This document shows, in pieces, positions 16,663 to 26,404 of a stretch of 29,509 nucleotides of DNA. Each line of letters opens with the position of its first letter. The stretch's first letter is position 1. Source of the stretch: Methylotenera sp. (lineage in GTDB: Bacteria > Pseudomonadota > Gammaproteobacteria > Burkholderiales > Methylophilaceae); NCBI GenBank assembly GCA_030693535.1, contig JAUYAL010000062.1:1-29509 (forward strand). The letters are read 5' to 3'. The position numbers were made by a program, and so were the translations under genes. The notes beneath the pieces were generated by a model. The model was given only the letters and a program-made list of their open reading frames with translations, ran no database searches and was not told where the DNA came from.

Positions 16663-16908
16663 ATGCAAAATACTCAAACTGCTGAAAATAGCATGTTAAG
16701 CGCCGAGCTTGAATTATTAATGAAAGAGCGCGAAGCTTTACTGGTAATTGCAGGTGCAGCGGCAGGCTTAATTGCTGAGCTTAATACCAATGACTTGCCG
16801 ATTCGCACGGTTGAGGCGGCAGATTTACTTGCCACCCATGTCAATAAACTTTCTGAAGAAACTTTGCAAGATGCATTGAATTCGGTACACGCAACGATTG
16901 AAAACTAA
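16663..16908 (+). CDS. small protein of unknown function leading the RND efflux genes
   Basis: An 81-residue acidic, Ala- and Glu-rich protein that I do not recognise. It is predicted mostly helical. A hydrophobic stretch, LLVIAGAAAGLIAEL (about residues 25-39), is too short and interrupted to be a sure membrane segment. A TVEAADLLATHV segment follows. No Cys or His clusters suggest metal binding. It lies 50 bases before the outer membrane factor gene on the same strand, behind a promoter candidate, so it is probably cotranscribed with the efflux genes. The ribosome binding site is weak, and coding status rests on length, a helical composition and operon-like position. Confidence 0.6.
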   Translation: MQNTQTAENSMLSAELELLMKEREALLVIAGAAAGLIAELNTNDLPIRTVEAADLLATHVNKLSEETLQDALNSVHATIEN

Positions 16909-16958
16909 AAATATAAACAGTTGATATTACAAAGATAAAACTACATATCTTATCGTCC

Positions 16959-18377
16959 ATGCTAGCCTATCCCTCAGCTATTGCATTAAGCATTGTCGCT
17001 GTGTTGCTAGCGGGTTGCGCTACTGAAAGCTACCAAGCAAAACCGCTAGAACCAGAAAAAATAGTGGTCAGCATCACTGAGCGCGACCCTAACAGCGCAG
17101 AATTTAAAGCTTATTTAATTAAGCAAGGCTATGCTGAAGCCAACTTGCCACTCAGCACTTGGGGTTTGCACGAGCTTACTTTGTGCGCTTTGTTTTACCA
17201 TTCAAAGTTAGATGTGGCAAAAGCACAATATGGCTTAGCACTGAGTGCTATTAACACGGCTAGCCTAAAACCCGCGATTGGTTTAGGTGGTAGTGTAGGA
17301 AGTAGTAACCAGAAAAACGATGACATTAGCCCGTGGGCATTAGACTTGCAAGTGAGTATCCCCGTTCAAACCACCAATAAACGTGCCATTAAAATTGAAG
17401 AGGCCCAACATTTAGCCGAAGTTGCTCGGCTCGATATTGCAGACACCGCTTGGCAACTTCGACAAGCAATTGCAACTGATTTGCTGCAATTGCAGCAAAA
17501 TACCGCCCAGATTGCGCAACTTCAAAACACACTGGCAACACATAAGAAAATTATCAGCATGCTACAGAAGCGCGTTGCGGCTGGCCTAAACTCAAATACT
17601 GAGCTAAGCAATTATCAGCTAGCACAACAAGAATCGCAATTTTCTCTCTCTGCGGCACTTGCTAAAACAGCTGCAATTCACGCAAAATTAGCGGCTGACT
17701 GTGGTTTAAGTATTGAAAAATTGGTGTCCCTAAAAATTCAAAATTTTGATCTAGATAATACGCTCAAGCAGCAACAAGCCGTTTTAAGTGATTCAATGGC
17801 AACAAAAGCACTTCAAGAAAAAACCTTGCTCAATCGTATTGATATTCGGCGCGCACTGTCGAAATATGCGGCAGCAGAAAGTAAAATTAAGCTCGAAATT
17901 GCCAAGCAAACACCAGATATTTCGCTCAGCCCAAGCTGGGCTTTTGATTTGGGTGATACCATTTGGTCACTAGGCATAAACAGCCTGCTTAATCTCGCCA
18001 AACAAAACCAAACCATGATAGCTGAAGCCATGCAATTGCGTGAGGTAGAAGCTGCGCAATTTGAGGCGCTACAAGCACAAACCTTGGCAAATTTGGCACA
18101 GGCACAGACGCAGTATCAAGCGGCAAATACCGTTTTTATAGCACAACAACAGCGCACGTCCGAGCAAATACGGCAGCAGCAAAAACAGCTCAAACAATTT
18201 GATGCTGGCTTGATTGATCGCTTAAGTTTAAGCCAGAGCGATTTAAACCAACATCTAACTTTACAACAATTACAAATCGCGCAATTTGCAGTGTTACAGG
18301 CTGCGCTGAACTTAGAAGATGTCATGCAACACCCTATTGAGGCAACTTCAACGTTGCCAAGTGAGATTTGGCCATGA
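16959..18377 (+). CDS. outer membrane factor (TolC family lipoprotein) of an RND efflux system
   Basis: A 472-residue outer membrane channel protein. The signal peptide ends in the lipobox LLAG-Cys20, so the mature protein is probably lipid-anchored. The rest is almost entirely helical and rich in Gln and Ala, with two related halves, as in TolC-type trimeric channels (LRQAIATDLLQLQQNTAQIAQL in the first, QTLANLAQAQTQYQAANTV in the second). The stop codon overlaps the start of the adaptor gene (ATGA), indicating translational coupling. With the adaptor and permease it would form a pump spanning both membranes. Sequence identity to well-studied channels looks low, so the substrate is not predictable from this gene. 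Confidence 0.85.
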   Translation: MLAYPSAIALSIVAVLLAGCATESYQAKPLEPEKIVVSITERDPNSAEFKAYLIKQGYAEANLPLSTWGLHELTLCALFYHSKLDVAKAQYGLALSAINTASLKPAIGLGGSVGSSNQKNDDISPWALDLQVSIPVQTTNKRAIKIEEAQHLAEVARLDIADTAWQLRQAIATDLLQLQQNTAQIAQLQNTLATHKKIISMLQKRVAAGLNSNTELSNYQLAQQESQFSLSAALAKTAAIHAKLAADCGLSIEKLVSLKIQNFDLDNTLKQQQAVLSDSMATKALQEKTLLNRIDIRRALSKYAAAESKIKLEIAKQTPDISLSPSWAFDLGDTIWSLGINSLLNLAKQNQTMIAEAMQLREVEAAQFEALQAQTLANLAQAQTQYQAANTVFIAQQQRTSEQIRQQQKQLKQFDAGLIDRLSLSQSDLNQHLTLQQLQIAQFAVLQAALNLEDVMQHPIEATSTLPSEIWP

Positions 18378-19438
18378 ATAAAAAAAACTTAGTCGTTGTA
18401 CTTTTACAAACGATACTTATCGTCATATTGTTTTGGATGCTTGTGTTTTATGGCAAAGACGAATACGAAGCGTTTCAGAAAGAGCTCGAAGAAGAAATTG
18501 AAACTCCTAACCGCGTGAGCGAAAAAGATGGCATCAGCAGCGTGACTTTATCTCCAGCCACGCAAAAAAACAGTGGTATTAAAACTGATGTCGTGTTGCC
18601 TATTAATTTTGAGGGCGAAATTAAAAGTTATGGTAGCGTAGTCAATATTGATGGCTTAATTGATGCGAAAGCACAATATTTAAGCTTAACTTCTGCGCTC
18701 AGTTTAAACAATGCCAGCCAAACGCAAAACCAAGCGCAATATGAGCGCCTAAAAGCCTTAAACACTGACGACAAAAATGTGTCTGACCGTGCTGTGCAAG
18801 AAGCGCAGGCGCTGGCGAATGCAGATATTGCCAAACGCAATGCCACTTACCAACAAATTAAGCAACTTAAAGAAAGTACGCAAATTAAATGGGGGGAGGC
18901 ACTCGCTCAACTTGTATTTAGCAATAACGCACCCGCACACTTACAAGCGCTGCTCACTAGAAACAATGTGTTAATACAAGTTAGCCTACCGCTTAACACC
19001 GCTGCACCTAAAATTGGCTCAAGGATTCAAATTACCCCGCTTAATGCGAGTAGTCAGATGATAAAAGCGCACTATGTTTCACCCGCTACTCTAAGTGACC
19101 AAAGTGGCTTTGGTAAAACATATTACTACACAGCAGCTGCAGATATATTGCGTATTGGCATGCGCGTGAATGCTGAAATTGACCCTAACGCCAATGACGC
19201 AAAACAAGGCGTAGTGATACCCAACAGCGCGGTAGTTTGGTATGCGGGCAAAGCGTGGGCGTACTTTAAAGAGGACGACGACCACTTTATTCGCAAACCA
19301 ATTGAGACTGACACCGAAATAGAAGAAGGCTGGTTTAATCAAGCGATTTCTGCAGATAGTATTGTCGTGACCAGCGGTGCGCAGTTGCTATTGTCTGAAG
19401 AATTTAAATACCAAATTAAGAATGAAAATGAAGATTAA
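18374..19438 (+). CDS. periplasmic adaptor (membrane fusion protein) of an RND efflux system
   Basis: A 354-residue membrane fusion protein that links permease and outer membrane channel. One N-terminal membrane segment (LVVVLLQTILIVILFWMLVFY, residues about 6-26) anchors it. Next come an acidic linker (KELEEEIE) and a beta-barrel/lipoyl-like part from about residue 53. A shortened helical hairpin follows (QALANADIAKRNATYQQIKQ), and then the C-terminal barrel (GMRVNAEIDP, GVVIPNSAVVWYAGKAWAYF). ATG 18374 was chosen because it overlaps the preceding stop; an in-frame TTG six bases earlier is less likely. The strong divergence from CzcB/CusB types leaves assignment resting partly on context. 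Confidence 0.8.
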   Translation: MNKKNLVVVLLQTILIVILFWMLVFYGKDEYEAFQKELEEEIETPNRVSEKDGISSVTLSPATQKNSGIKTDVVLPINFEGEIKSYGSVVNIDGLIDAKAQYLSLTSALSLNNASQTQNQAQYERLKALNTDDKNVSDRAVQEAQALANADIAKRNATYQQIKQLKESTQIKWGEALAQLVFSNNAPAHLQALLTRNNVLIQVSLPLNTAAPKIGSRIQITPLNASSQMIKAHYVSPATLSDQSGFGKTYYYTAAADILRIGMRVNAEIDPNANDAKQGVVIPNSAVVWYAGKAWAYFKEDDDHFIRKPIETDTEIEEGWFNQAISADSIVVTSGAQLLLSEEFKYQIKNENED

Positions 19439-19552
19439 ATTATTCAATTTAATCTTTATTTCAGTGGAAGCTCATGTTGCGAAGCGACGTGAAGTTATGG
19501 CTAAATTTTGTCATCATTTTATAGCTTACTCATATAGCAAGGCGGATAGATA

Positions 19553-22500
19553 ATGATGTCGGCCCTCGTTCGCTTCTCAATTCGCTATGCTGGCGTGATG
19601 GTGGGCTTAGCATTACTCGTGGTGCTATACGGATTTTTTAGTCTTTCACGCAGCAATTTAGATGTTTTTCCTGAGTTTTCACCCACTCAAATTGTTATTC
19701 AAACTGAATCTCCTGGTCTATCCGCTGAACTTGTTGAGCGTTTAGTCACGCAGCCAATTGAAAGTGCTGTGGCAGGCAGTGTGGGTGTGGCTGATATTCG
19801 CTCACAATCTATCCCTAGCTTATCTGTGGTCACCATTATTTTCGATGAGCGATCCGATATTTATAAAAATCGGCAAATTATTGCTGAGCGTTTAAGCACG
19901 CTTTCTAACCAAATACCCAAAGGCATTACCCCTAACATAACCCCGCTCACATCTTCTGCCAGCACGGTGTTGGGCTTTGGCTTAACTTCTGAAACACGCA
20001 GTTTAATGGAACTGCGTACTTTGGTTGATTGGACAATTACACCGCATTTGCTTGCCATCCCCGGGGTGGCAGATATCAATGTATTTGGTGGTGATGTACG
20101 GCAGTTTCAGGTACAAATTGACCCGCAAAAACTAGTGCAATATCAGCTTAATATTAATGATGTCGTCAAGGCCACCCAGCAAGCCACGGGCGTAAGTGGC
20201 GCTGGCTACATTGAAAACAGCAATCAGCGCATTATTATTAATACTGAGGGTCAAGCTACATCGCCTGCGCAACTCGCCAAAACCACGCTGATACACCGCA
20301 ATGGGCAAACCATCACCTTAGGCGATATTGGCCGGGTGGTTGAAGGTATTGCGCCCTCTATCAGCGCGGCAGCCATTGATGGCGTAGCAGGCATTTATTT
20401 ATCTGTGCAAGGTCAGCTTGGTGCTAACACACATGCAGTGACACAAGCCATTGAAGCAGCGCTTCAAGATTTAAAGCCTGCTTTAGCAAATGAAAAAGTG
20501 ACTCTGCACGAAGGCTTGTTTCGCCCAGCAAATTTTATTGAGACCGCCATTGACGGCGTTCAAACAGACATCCTGATTGGCTCGATATTAGTCATCACCA
20601 TATTGTTTTTATTTTTGTTCAATGTACGTACCGCGTTTATTTCCGCTAGCGCCATTCCGCTCTCTTTACTCGCTGCTATCATAGTGCTGAGCTATTTTAA
20701 TATTGGTCTCAATATCATGGTGTTGGGTGGCTTAGCGATTGCCTTAGGAGAAGTAGTTGATGACGCAATCATTGACACTGAAAATATCTTTCGCAGGCTT
20801 AAAGAAAATCGACTATTAGCCCAGCCACAAGCGATTCACCGTGTCGTATTTGATGCTTCGATGGAAGTGCGTAGCTCTGTGGTGTATGCCACCATTATTG
20901 TCGTTTTAGTTTTTATGCCCCTACTCACCCTAAGCGGTGTGGCAGGCAAGTTATTTGCGCCATTAGGTTATGCGTATATTGCGGCGATTATCGCTTCATT
21001 AGTGGTTGCGCTCACCATCACCCCAGCCCTTTGTTACTTATTATTGGGTAAAGCAAAACTAGATTCAGAAGATTCCCCCATTATTAAATGGATTAAAAAG
21101 CATTATGTACGTTTATTACATCAGATTGAATACCGCTACAAAACAATACTCATCGCCAGCTTTGCTTTGATTGCATTAGGCTTAGGCATCGTTCCTCTAT
21201 TTAAAAACCAGTTTATTCCCGCCTTGCATGAAGGGCATTTTATTATGCATATGACAGCCGTACCAGGCACATCCGAGCAAGAATCATTGCGGCTCGGCCA
21301 GCGTGTAGCAAAAGTGTTAGGTGATATTAAAGGCGTTAAATCGGTGACACAATGGGTGGGACGCGCCCAAAATGGCGCAGATACCTTTGGCACCCATTAC
21401 AGCGAGTTTGAAATTGAAATTGGCACACTTTCTGGCGAAGAACAAACCCGTATTTTAGAAGATATCCGCGAAGAACTGGGTGGCGAAGTTGAAGATGAAG
21501 ATGGAGACGGCGTAGCAGAAATCGGCTTTGTCGGTGTCAATTTCGCTGTCAACACTTTTTTAACTGAGCGTATAGAAGAGACTATTTCTGGTTATGCCGC
21601 TTCTACTGTCATTAACATTTACGGAAACGATTTAGACGCGCTTGACCGTGACGCAAAAAAAATTGCCGCCATTTTAGAAAGCACAGATGGTGCAGAAGGC
21701 GTACAAGTGCAATCTCCCCCTGGCACACCGCAAGTGGTGATAAGACTTCGCCCAGAAAAACTCAACGTGTGGGGTTTGCAGCCTGTTGAAGTGCTCGATA
21801 CCATCCGCGCCGCCTACGAAGGCGTGCCCATTGCTCAAGTGTATATGGGTAGTCGCGCAGTAGGTGTTAGCGTTGCCCTAGACATTGAAGCGCGCGATGA
21901 TATAGGAGATATTGGCAATATTCCGCTATTTAACCCTGCTGGAAAATTGTTACACCTAAAAGATATTGCGTGGATAAGCCAAGAAAATGGTCGCTCTAAA
22001 ATATTGCACGCAGGCGCAAAACGCATTCAAACCGTAACAGCCAACGTAGAAGGCCGCGAAGTAGATAGTTTTAATGCTGAACTAAAAAACCGCATAGAAA
22101 AAGAAGTGCGATTGGGCGAAGGCAATTATTTGCATTTCACTGGCGAGGCTGAGGCTAATGCTAAATCGCGTGAAGATTTAATCACGCATTCGCTACTGGC
22201 GGGCGTGGCAATTTTTCTGATGCTATACATGGCTTTTGGGCGGCTACGCAATTTGCTACTCACCTTTGCCAACTTACCTTTTGCATTAATTGGCGGGGTT
22301 TTGGCGGTGATGTTTACCGGCGGCTGGATTTCACTTGGTTCGCTGGTGGGCTTTGTTACGCTGTTTGGCATCACCTTGCGTAACTCGATTATGATGGTTT
22401 CACATTTTCAGCATTTGGTGGATGAAGAAAATTGCATCTGGAATTTAGAAACATGTATTCGTGGCGCAACAGAGCGCTTGCCTTCAGTGCTGATGACCGC

Positions 22501-22684
22501 ATTAGTCACAGCACTTGGGTTGCTACCATTAGCGGCTGGTAGCGGTCAACCAGGGCGAGAAATTGAAGGCCCGATGGCCACCATTATTGTGGGAGGCTTA
22601 ATCACTTCCACCATTTTAAATCTGCTGATTTTACCAACCATGATGTTGCATTTTGGCAAATTTGAAAAAGCAAAACTCGCCTAA
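19553..22684 (+). CDS. RND efflux permease, CzcA/CusA-like (HME) family
   Basis: Inner membrane proton-driven pump of 1043 residues. It has the RND plan: one N-terminal helix, a large periplasmic loop, a helix bundle, a second loop and the C-terminal bundle. Early motifs (SNLDVFPEFSPTQIVIQTES, LVTQPIESAVAG) are typical of the heavy-metal efflux branch. The TM4 motif reads GEVVDDAIIDTEN (399-411), with Asp403, Asp404, Asp408 and Glu410 as candidate proton-relay residues. It differs from the DGAV-type motifs of classic CzcA and the DAAIVMVEN of CusA. The second porter half contains DEDGDG (648-653), a DxDxDG calcium-binding pattern. AAGG precedes the ATG. A 114-base gap separates it from the adaptor gene. 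The substrate, metal or otherwise, is not established. Confidence 0.9.
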   Translation: MMSALVRFSIRYAGVMVGLALLVVLYGFFSLSRSNLDVFPEFSPTQIVIQTESPGLSAELVERLVTQPIESAVAGSVGVADIRSQSIPSLSVVTIIFDERSDIYKNRQIIAERLSTLSNQIPKGITPNITPLTSSASTVLGFGLTSETRSLMELRTLVDWTITPHLLAIPGVADINVFGGDVRQFQVQIDPQKLVQYQLNINDVVKATQQATGVSGAGYIENSNQRIIINTEGQATSPAQLAKTTLIHRNGQTITLGDIGRVVEGIAPSISAAAIDGVAGIYLSVQGQLGANTHAVTQAIEAALQDLKPALANEKVTLHEGLFRPANFIETAIDGVQTDILIGSILVITILFLFLFNVRTAFISASAIPLSLLAAIIVLSYFNIGLNIMVLGGLAIALGEVVDDAIIDTENIFRRLKENRLLAQPQAIHRVVFDASMEVRSSVVYATIIVVLVFMPLLTLSGVAGKLFAPLGYAYIAAIIASLVVALTITPALCYLLLGKAKLDSEDSPIIKWIKKHYVRLLHQIEYRYKTILIASFALIALGLGIVPLFKNQFIPALHEGHFIMHMTAVPGTSEQESLRLGQRVAKVLGDIKGVKSVTQWVGRAQNGADTFGTHYSEFEIEIGTLSGEEQTRILEDIREELGGEVEDEDGDGVAEIGFVGVNFAVNTFLTERIEETISGYAASTVINIYGNDLDALDRDAKKIAAILESTDGAEGVQVQSPPGTPQVVIRLRPEKLNVWGLQPVEVLDTIRAAYEGVPIAQVYMGSRAVGVSVALDIEARDDIGDIGNIPLFNPAGKLLHLKDIAWISQENGRSKILHAGAKRIQTVTANVEGREVDSFNAELKNRIEKEVRLGEGNYLHFTGEAEANAKSREDLITHSLLAGVAIFLMLYMAFGRLRNLLLTFANLPFALIGGVLAVMFTGGWISLGSLVGFVTLFGITLRNSIMMVSHFQHLVDEENCIWNLETCIRGATERLPSVLMTALVTALGLLPLAAGSGQPGREIEGPMATIIVGGLITSTILNLLILPTMMLHFGKFEKAKLA

Positions 22685-22841
22685 TACAGCGTAAAATTTT
22701 ACTTAATAAATTACTTTAACAAAATTCCCTCACTACGAAAAAAAAATTTACATCTGCAAGCCTTATCCCATAAAGCTTATAAAGGCATTAAAAGAAGATA
22801 CATAAAAAAATTGCTACTTTAATATGCATTTTATATGTGTT

Positions 22842-23216
22842 TTAATCATCATATTTAATGTACTTGAAGCGCACATCGTCAATTGGTGTGCCAGTCAACG
22901 CACCACGCTCTTTTGCTGGCTGCCAGCTGATCACTTGCTCAATTTTTGTTGCTAATTCGAAATCTTTATCGGTAATGCCTTTAGCATCGTGTGTGCAGAG
23001 TTTTACAATCACAAATGCGTAAGACACGGTTAAATCTGGGTGGTGCCATGCGGCTTCAGCCAAGTGACCAACGGTATTCACCACCATCAAGGTTGCTTTC
23101 CAGCCGCTGGTTTTATATTTGCGGCGTATCCAACCATCTTCTAAAAACCAATGCGGTAATACCACTTTTAATTTAGCTTCCACTTCTTCAGCACTATATA
23201 CTTTGCTAGCAGTCAT
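22842..23216 (-). CDS. pterin-4a-carbinolamine dehydratase family protein
   Basis: Small enzyme (124 residues) of the PCD/DCoH family, which dehydrates 4a-hydroxytetrahydropterins. The active-site signature is complete: Glu54, then His58-His59-Pro60 in EAAWHHPDL, followed by THDAKGITDKDFELA. The second of two adjacent ATGs (23216) was chosen because GAGG lies six bases upstream; 23219 is possible. It starts about 13 bases after the stop of the MfnE-like kinase gene, so it is probably the last gene of the cofactor operon. No phenylalanine hydroxylase gene is nearby. A role with tetrahydromethanopterin or another pterin is inferred from the neighbourhood only. Confidence 0.87.
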   Translation of the reverse strand: MTASKVYSAEEVEAKLKVVLPHWFLEDGWIRRKYKTSGWKATLMVVNTVGHLAEAAWHHPDLTVSYAFVIVKLCTHDAKGITDKDFELATKIEQVISWQPAKERGALTGTPIDDVRFKYIKYDD

Positions 23217-23229
23217 CATCAACCTCAAT

Positions 23230-23868
23230 TTATTCTAAAGTTACGCCAACGCGCAAGCCCTTTTTTGCCAAGTTTCTGGAATCAAATCCTTGTTTAAAAA
23301 TTGCGTAATCGGCTTTATTTAACACCCAAGTTTGGTACAACTGCCCAGCAATATATTGGCTGAATTGGCTGTCTATGACTTCATCATCCACCAAATGCTG
23401 CAGGGCAGTTGGCGCAGTTTCTTGATATTGAAGTAAAGATTTTGATTTCACAATAATCAACTGCTTTGCGCCTAGCTTATTAGCAAGCCAAGCCGCTAAA
23501 CTATCTGAAGTCACTTGCCAATTTTGAGGTATTGTTTCATCGGCCAACACCATTTTGCTGGGCAACCAGACAATGCCGCGATGTTGCCAGCCTCGCTCGG
23601 CGATTTCAAGCTCAGTGCTAGCTGTGACTAAATGCGGGTTCATCGCAGCCAGCATAATGCCGTACTGATCCATCGCTAGCAAAGCTAGTCGATGCGCCAC
23701 CGCATCATTCATATTGGTGATTTGCTGCGCCTCGCGCACTGAGTTTGCAAATAATCCACCACCTGGCACAATAATGACGTGCCCATCACAATGATTGACG
23801 ATGATTTCTAGCCAATTTGCAAGCTCAGGCGCACCAAGTAAACTGCCGCCAATTTTAATCACCCACAT
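23230..23868 (-). CDS. MfnE-like amino acid kinase family protein, C1-cofactor biosynthesis
   Basis: A 212-residue protein of the aspartokinase/uridylate kinase fold. KIGGSLLG (5-12) and VPGGGLFA (34-41) are the phosphate-binding loops, and LIIVKSKSLL lies further on. In methanogens the related MfnE phosphorylates aminomethyl-furan-methanol phosphate to the diphosphate used in making methanofuran. The presence of MfnF-like and ATP-grasp genes on the same strand supports the same step for methylofuran here. It lies 53 bases after pabB and just before the carbinolamine dehydratase gene. Substrate assignment rests on family and context. Confidence 0.8.
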   Translation of the reverse strand: MWVIKIGGSLLGAPELANWLEIIVNHCDGHVIIVPGGGLFANSVREAQQITNMNDAVAHRLALLAMDQYGIMLAAMNPHLVTASTELEIAERGWQHRGIVWLPSKMVLADETIPQNWQVTSDSLAAWLANKLGAKQLIIVKSKSLLQYQETAPTALQHLVDDEVIDSQFSQYIAGQLYQTWVLNKADYAIFKQGFDSRNLAKKGLRVGVTLE

Positions 23869-23921
23869 GTGAAAGTCCCGTTTAATCTTATGGATATTTC
23901 TAAAAAATTATAGAAGTGTCT

Positions 23922-25346
23922 TTACTGATTTTTTTGGAAAAAATGCATGATATTCATCATGCTAGAAGCTTTATCAAAGGTTTCAGTATATTCTTTTTCT
24001 AGCTCAGAATCTGCCACAATACCGCCTCCCGCATAAAAACTGATTTCACCTTTACCGCTTTCTTGCTCAGAATATACAGCAGTACGTATCGCAATGTTCG
24101 TATCCATATTGCCATCAAATCCTATATAGCCAATCGCGCCACAATACACACCGCGTCTATGTGGCTCTAATTCCTCAATTATTTGCATAGCTCTTAACTT
24201 TGGCGCACCGGTAATTGATCCGCCTGGAAAGCAACCTCGAAGCAAGTCAATAGCCGTTTTACCCACCTTAAGCCTACCTGTAACGATGCTGACTAAATGG
24301 TGTACATTAGCAAAGCTTTGTAAATGAAAGAGCCTATGCGCTTTCACCGAACCAATTCGGCAGTTTTTGCTAATGTCATTTCGCAATAAATCAACAATCA
24401 TTAAATTTTCAGCTTTATCTTTAGTGCTAGCTTGCAATTCTTTTGCCAACTGATAATCCAACGTAACATCATCAGAACGAGGCCTAGTACCTTTTATAGG
24501 TCTAGTTTCTACATGATTACCCACCACCTGTAAAAATCGCTCTGGCGAGCCAGAAAGCACCTGCAAAGACCCAAAGTTCATGTATGCCATGAATGGCGCT
24601 GGGCTTATTTCTCTAAGTTTTCTATAAAATGTCCAACTGCAACCATATGCCTTGGCTGAAAACCGTTGCGCAAGATTTACTTGATAACAATCACCTTCTG
24701 TGATGTAATTTTTAACTGCATTAAATGCTTGAGAATATTCAGTAAAAGTCATATTACTCATCACAGCACTTGTTAGCGCAAAAGCCTCATCTTTATGCTT
24801 TGTAGGATAATCAAATAAATCACACAATTCAGCCCAATGCTCATGTGTGCTTTGCTGAAGCCCATTCGAGACCAAGTAAGCAGTTTTTTCTTGATGATCA
24901 ACCACCACAGCCCAATCATAAATACCCACTTTCATGTATGGAATGGCTGGGGTTTGTTGCGCAATATTATCTAAAAGCTCTACCTGCCTTGCCAAGTCAT
25001 AAGAAAAATAACCTAATGCTCCACCAGCAAACGGTATTGCACAGTCTACCAGTGAATTTTCACCTGCTTTATATTGCTCCAATAAGCGATTGAGTATAGT
25101 AAAAGGGTCATCAAAGCTAATTGTTTTATGACCATTTTTGATAATCTCTGTGCAAATATTAGACTCAGTCTCAGTATTACTTTCAATAGTGCTAATGGTC
25201 ATCAGAGGATCAGCCACTAGGATATCAAAACGGCCATATTCACTTTGTGGCCTCCCGCTATCTAAAAATACTGCCCATGGTAGGTGTGCAATACACTCAA
25301 ATAGTCTCTCGCTATTTGATTGATATTGAAGTGAGTGCTTTAACAT
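23922..25346 (-). CDS. pabB: aminodeoxychorismate synthase component I
   Basis: A 474-residue chorismate-using enzyme that, with a glutamine amidotransferase (PabA), forms 4-amino-4-deoxychorismate, the precursor of p-aminobenzoate. The motif PIKGTRPR carries Lys285. PabB enzymes have Lys here, anthranilate synthase has Ala, so this is PabB rather than TrpE. Other motifs are YQVNLAQRF, SGSPERFL and CFPGGSITGAPK. Its ATG overlaps the MfnF-like gene by 7 bases. p-Aminobenzoate is needed both for folate and for tetrahydromethanopterin, which explains its place in this cluster. No PabA or PabC gene is in the window. Confidence 0.92.
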   Translation of the reverse strand: MLKHSLQYQSNSERLFECIAHLPWAVFLDSGRPQSEYGRFDILVADPLMTISTIESNTETESNICTEIIKNGHKTISFDDPFTILNRLLEQYKAGENSLVDCAIPFAGGALGYFSYDLARQVELLDNIAQQTPAIPYMKVGIYDWAVVVDHQEKTAYLVSNGLQQSTHEHWAELCDLFDYPTKHKDEAFALTSAVMSNMTFTEYSQAFNAVKNYITEGDCYQVNLAQRFSAKAYGCSWTFYRKLREISPAPFMAYMNFGSLQVLSGSPERFLQVVGNHVETRPIKGTRPRSDDVTLDYQLAKELQASTKDKAENLMIVDLLRNDISKNCRIGSVKAHRLFHLQSFANVHHLVSIVTGRLKVGKTAIDLLRGCFPGGSITGAPKLRAMQIIEELEPHRRGVYCGAIGYIGFDGNMDTNIAIRTAVYSEQESGKGEISFYAGGGIVADSELEKEYTETFDKASSMMNIMHFFQKNQ

Positions 25347-26404
25347 TCTTGCGCCTCAAGGCCTAGACTGGCCACTGCGTAAGCAGGAAAGCACACTACG
25401 GCTATATTTCTTGTACTGTCATTAATATTAAAACTAGCATCAGTTACGATTAAGTCGGCAATAGACTCATACTTAAAGTTCAATTGCTTCGCCAATTCAT
25501 CCACTAAAAATTCACCTGCTCCTGCACCGACTACACGTAAATTACTGAAATCTTCTAGTCGTGATATTTGCTTCAACATAGCCTGTTTAATTTGAAACAT
25601 TTGTGCATGTTTGAATGCATAAGCTAAGTTCTGCCATGCGCTTATAGGCGCATCCTGCGCATCACAGCCAATCATTCTTGCAATACGTTTAGCGCTGGCC
25701 TCTATGCCTTTATCTGCACCATCAGCTGTTTCAGCCATATTTTCAGCATGTGGCAAATCGCCTGTCAGCGTATAGATATCAGCAGTCGTGGCAAAATGTT
25801 CAGCTGCAACATTGATCAGATTCCCTCCAACGGGAATCTTTTGAGCTAGTGCCATCAAAGGCGTACGCACCACACCCGTGTAAACCAGCTCATCGGCTTG
25901 CATACGTATTGCATCATTAAAACCAAGTACTCTGGGCTTACCATTGTCAATTAAAATAATATCAGTCGTTGTACTGCCAATATCCAAAAATAGTGCCTGT
26001 TGCACATTTCTTGCAAGATATTGCGCACTTGCTAACCAGTTCATAGAAGCGATATTTTTTGCATTCTCCTCAACTGCATCCATTGAGACAAAACCTTTTT
26101 CACCTGCATAAAATAGTATTTTCCCTGATAGTTTTTTGCTTATGCTCTGTGCTATTTGCATCACGCCTGCATGACGATCTGAAAATATATCTGCGAGTTC
26201 GCCTGTCATTGTTACAAAATGAGTCAACACATTTTTATTAGCATTAAATTCAATTAATACCGCATCTATCGCCAGATTCAACTCATGCAGACCACGCCAT
26301 AAGGGACAATAAACTTGACTTGCAGCTTGCAGCTTACCCGTAGTATCTACCTGCACAGCTTTGACATGCGCACCACCAATATCCCAACCAATAGCAATAT
26401 TCAC
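25340..26404 (-). CDS. MfnF-like enzyme (hydantoinase/oxoprolinase-related), methylofuran biosynthesis
   Basis: A 354-residue protein of the actin/Hsp70-like fold, often named hydantoinase/oxoprolinase family or H4MPT-linked C1 transfer pathway protein. WDIGGAHVK (7-15) and FLDIGSTTTDIILI (Asp141) are the nucleotide/phosphate-binding motifs. In methanogens MfnF joins the furan diphosphate to gamma-glutamyl-tyramine. Bacteria with methylofuran carry homologues beside C1 genes, as here. The start is GTG, overlapping the TGA of the ATP-grasp gene (GTGA). The end overlaps pabB. These overlaps indicate tight cotranslation. The exact acceptor in bacteria (tyrosine-based) is inferred. Confidence 0.87.
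   Translation of the reverse strand: MNIAIGWDIGGAHVKAVQVDTTGKLQAASQVYCPLWRGLHELNLAIDAVLIEFNANKNVLTHFVTMTGELADIFSDRHAGVMQIAQSISKKLSGKILFYAGEKGFVSMDAVEENAKNIASMNWLASAQYLARNVQQALFLDIGSTTTDIILIDNGKPRVLGFNDAIRMQADELVYTGVVRTPLMALAQKIPVGGNLINVAAEHFATTADIYTLTGDLPHAENMAETADGADKGIEASAKRIARMIGCDAQDAPISAWQNLAYAFKHAQMFQIKQAMLKQISRLEDFSNLRVVGAGAGEFLVDELAKQLNFKYESIADLIVTDASFNINDSTRNIAVVCFPAYAVASLGLEAQEC

Noticed and set aside
19471..19524. 16-codon open frame between the adaptor and permease genes (MLRSDVKL...)
   Set aside because: Too short and without support; no conserved feature is visible, although GGAAG lies just upstream.
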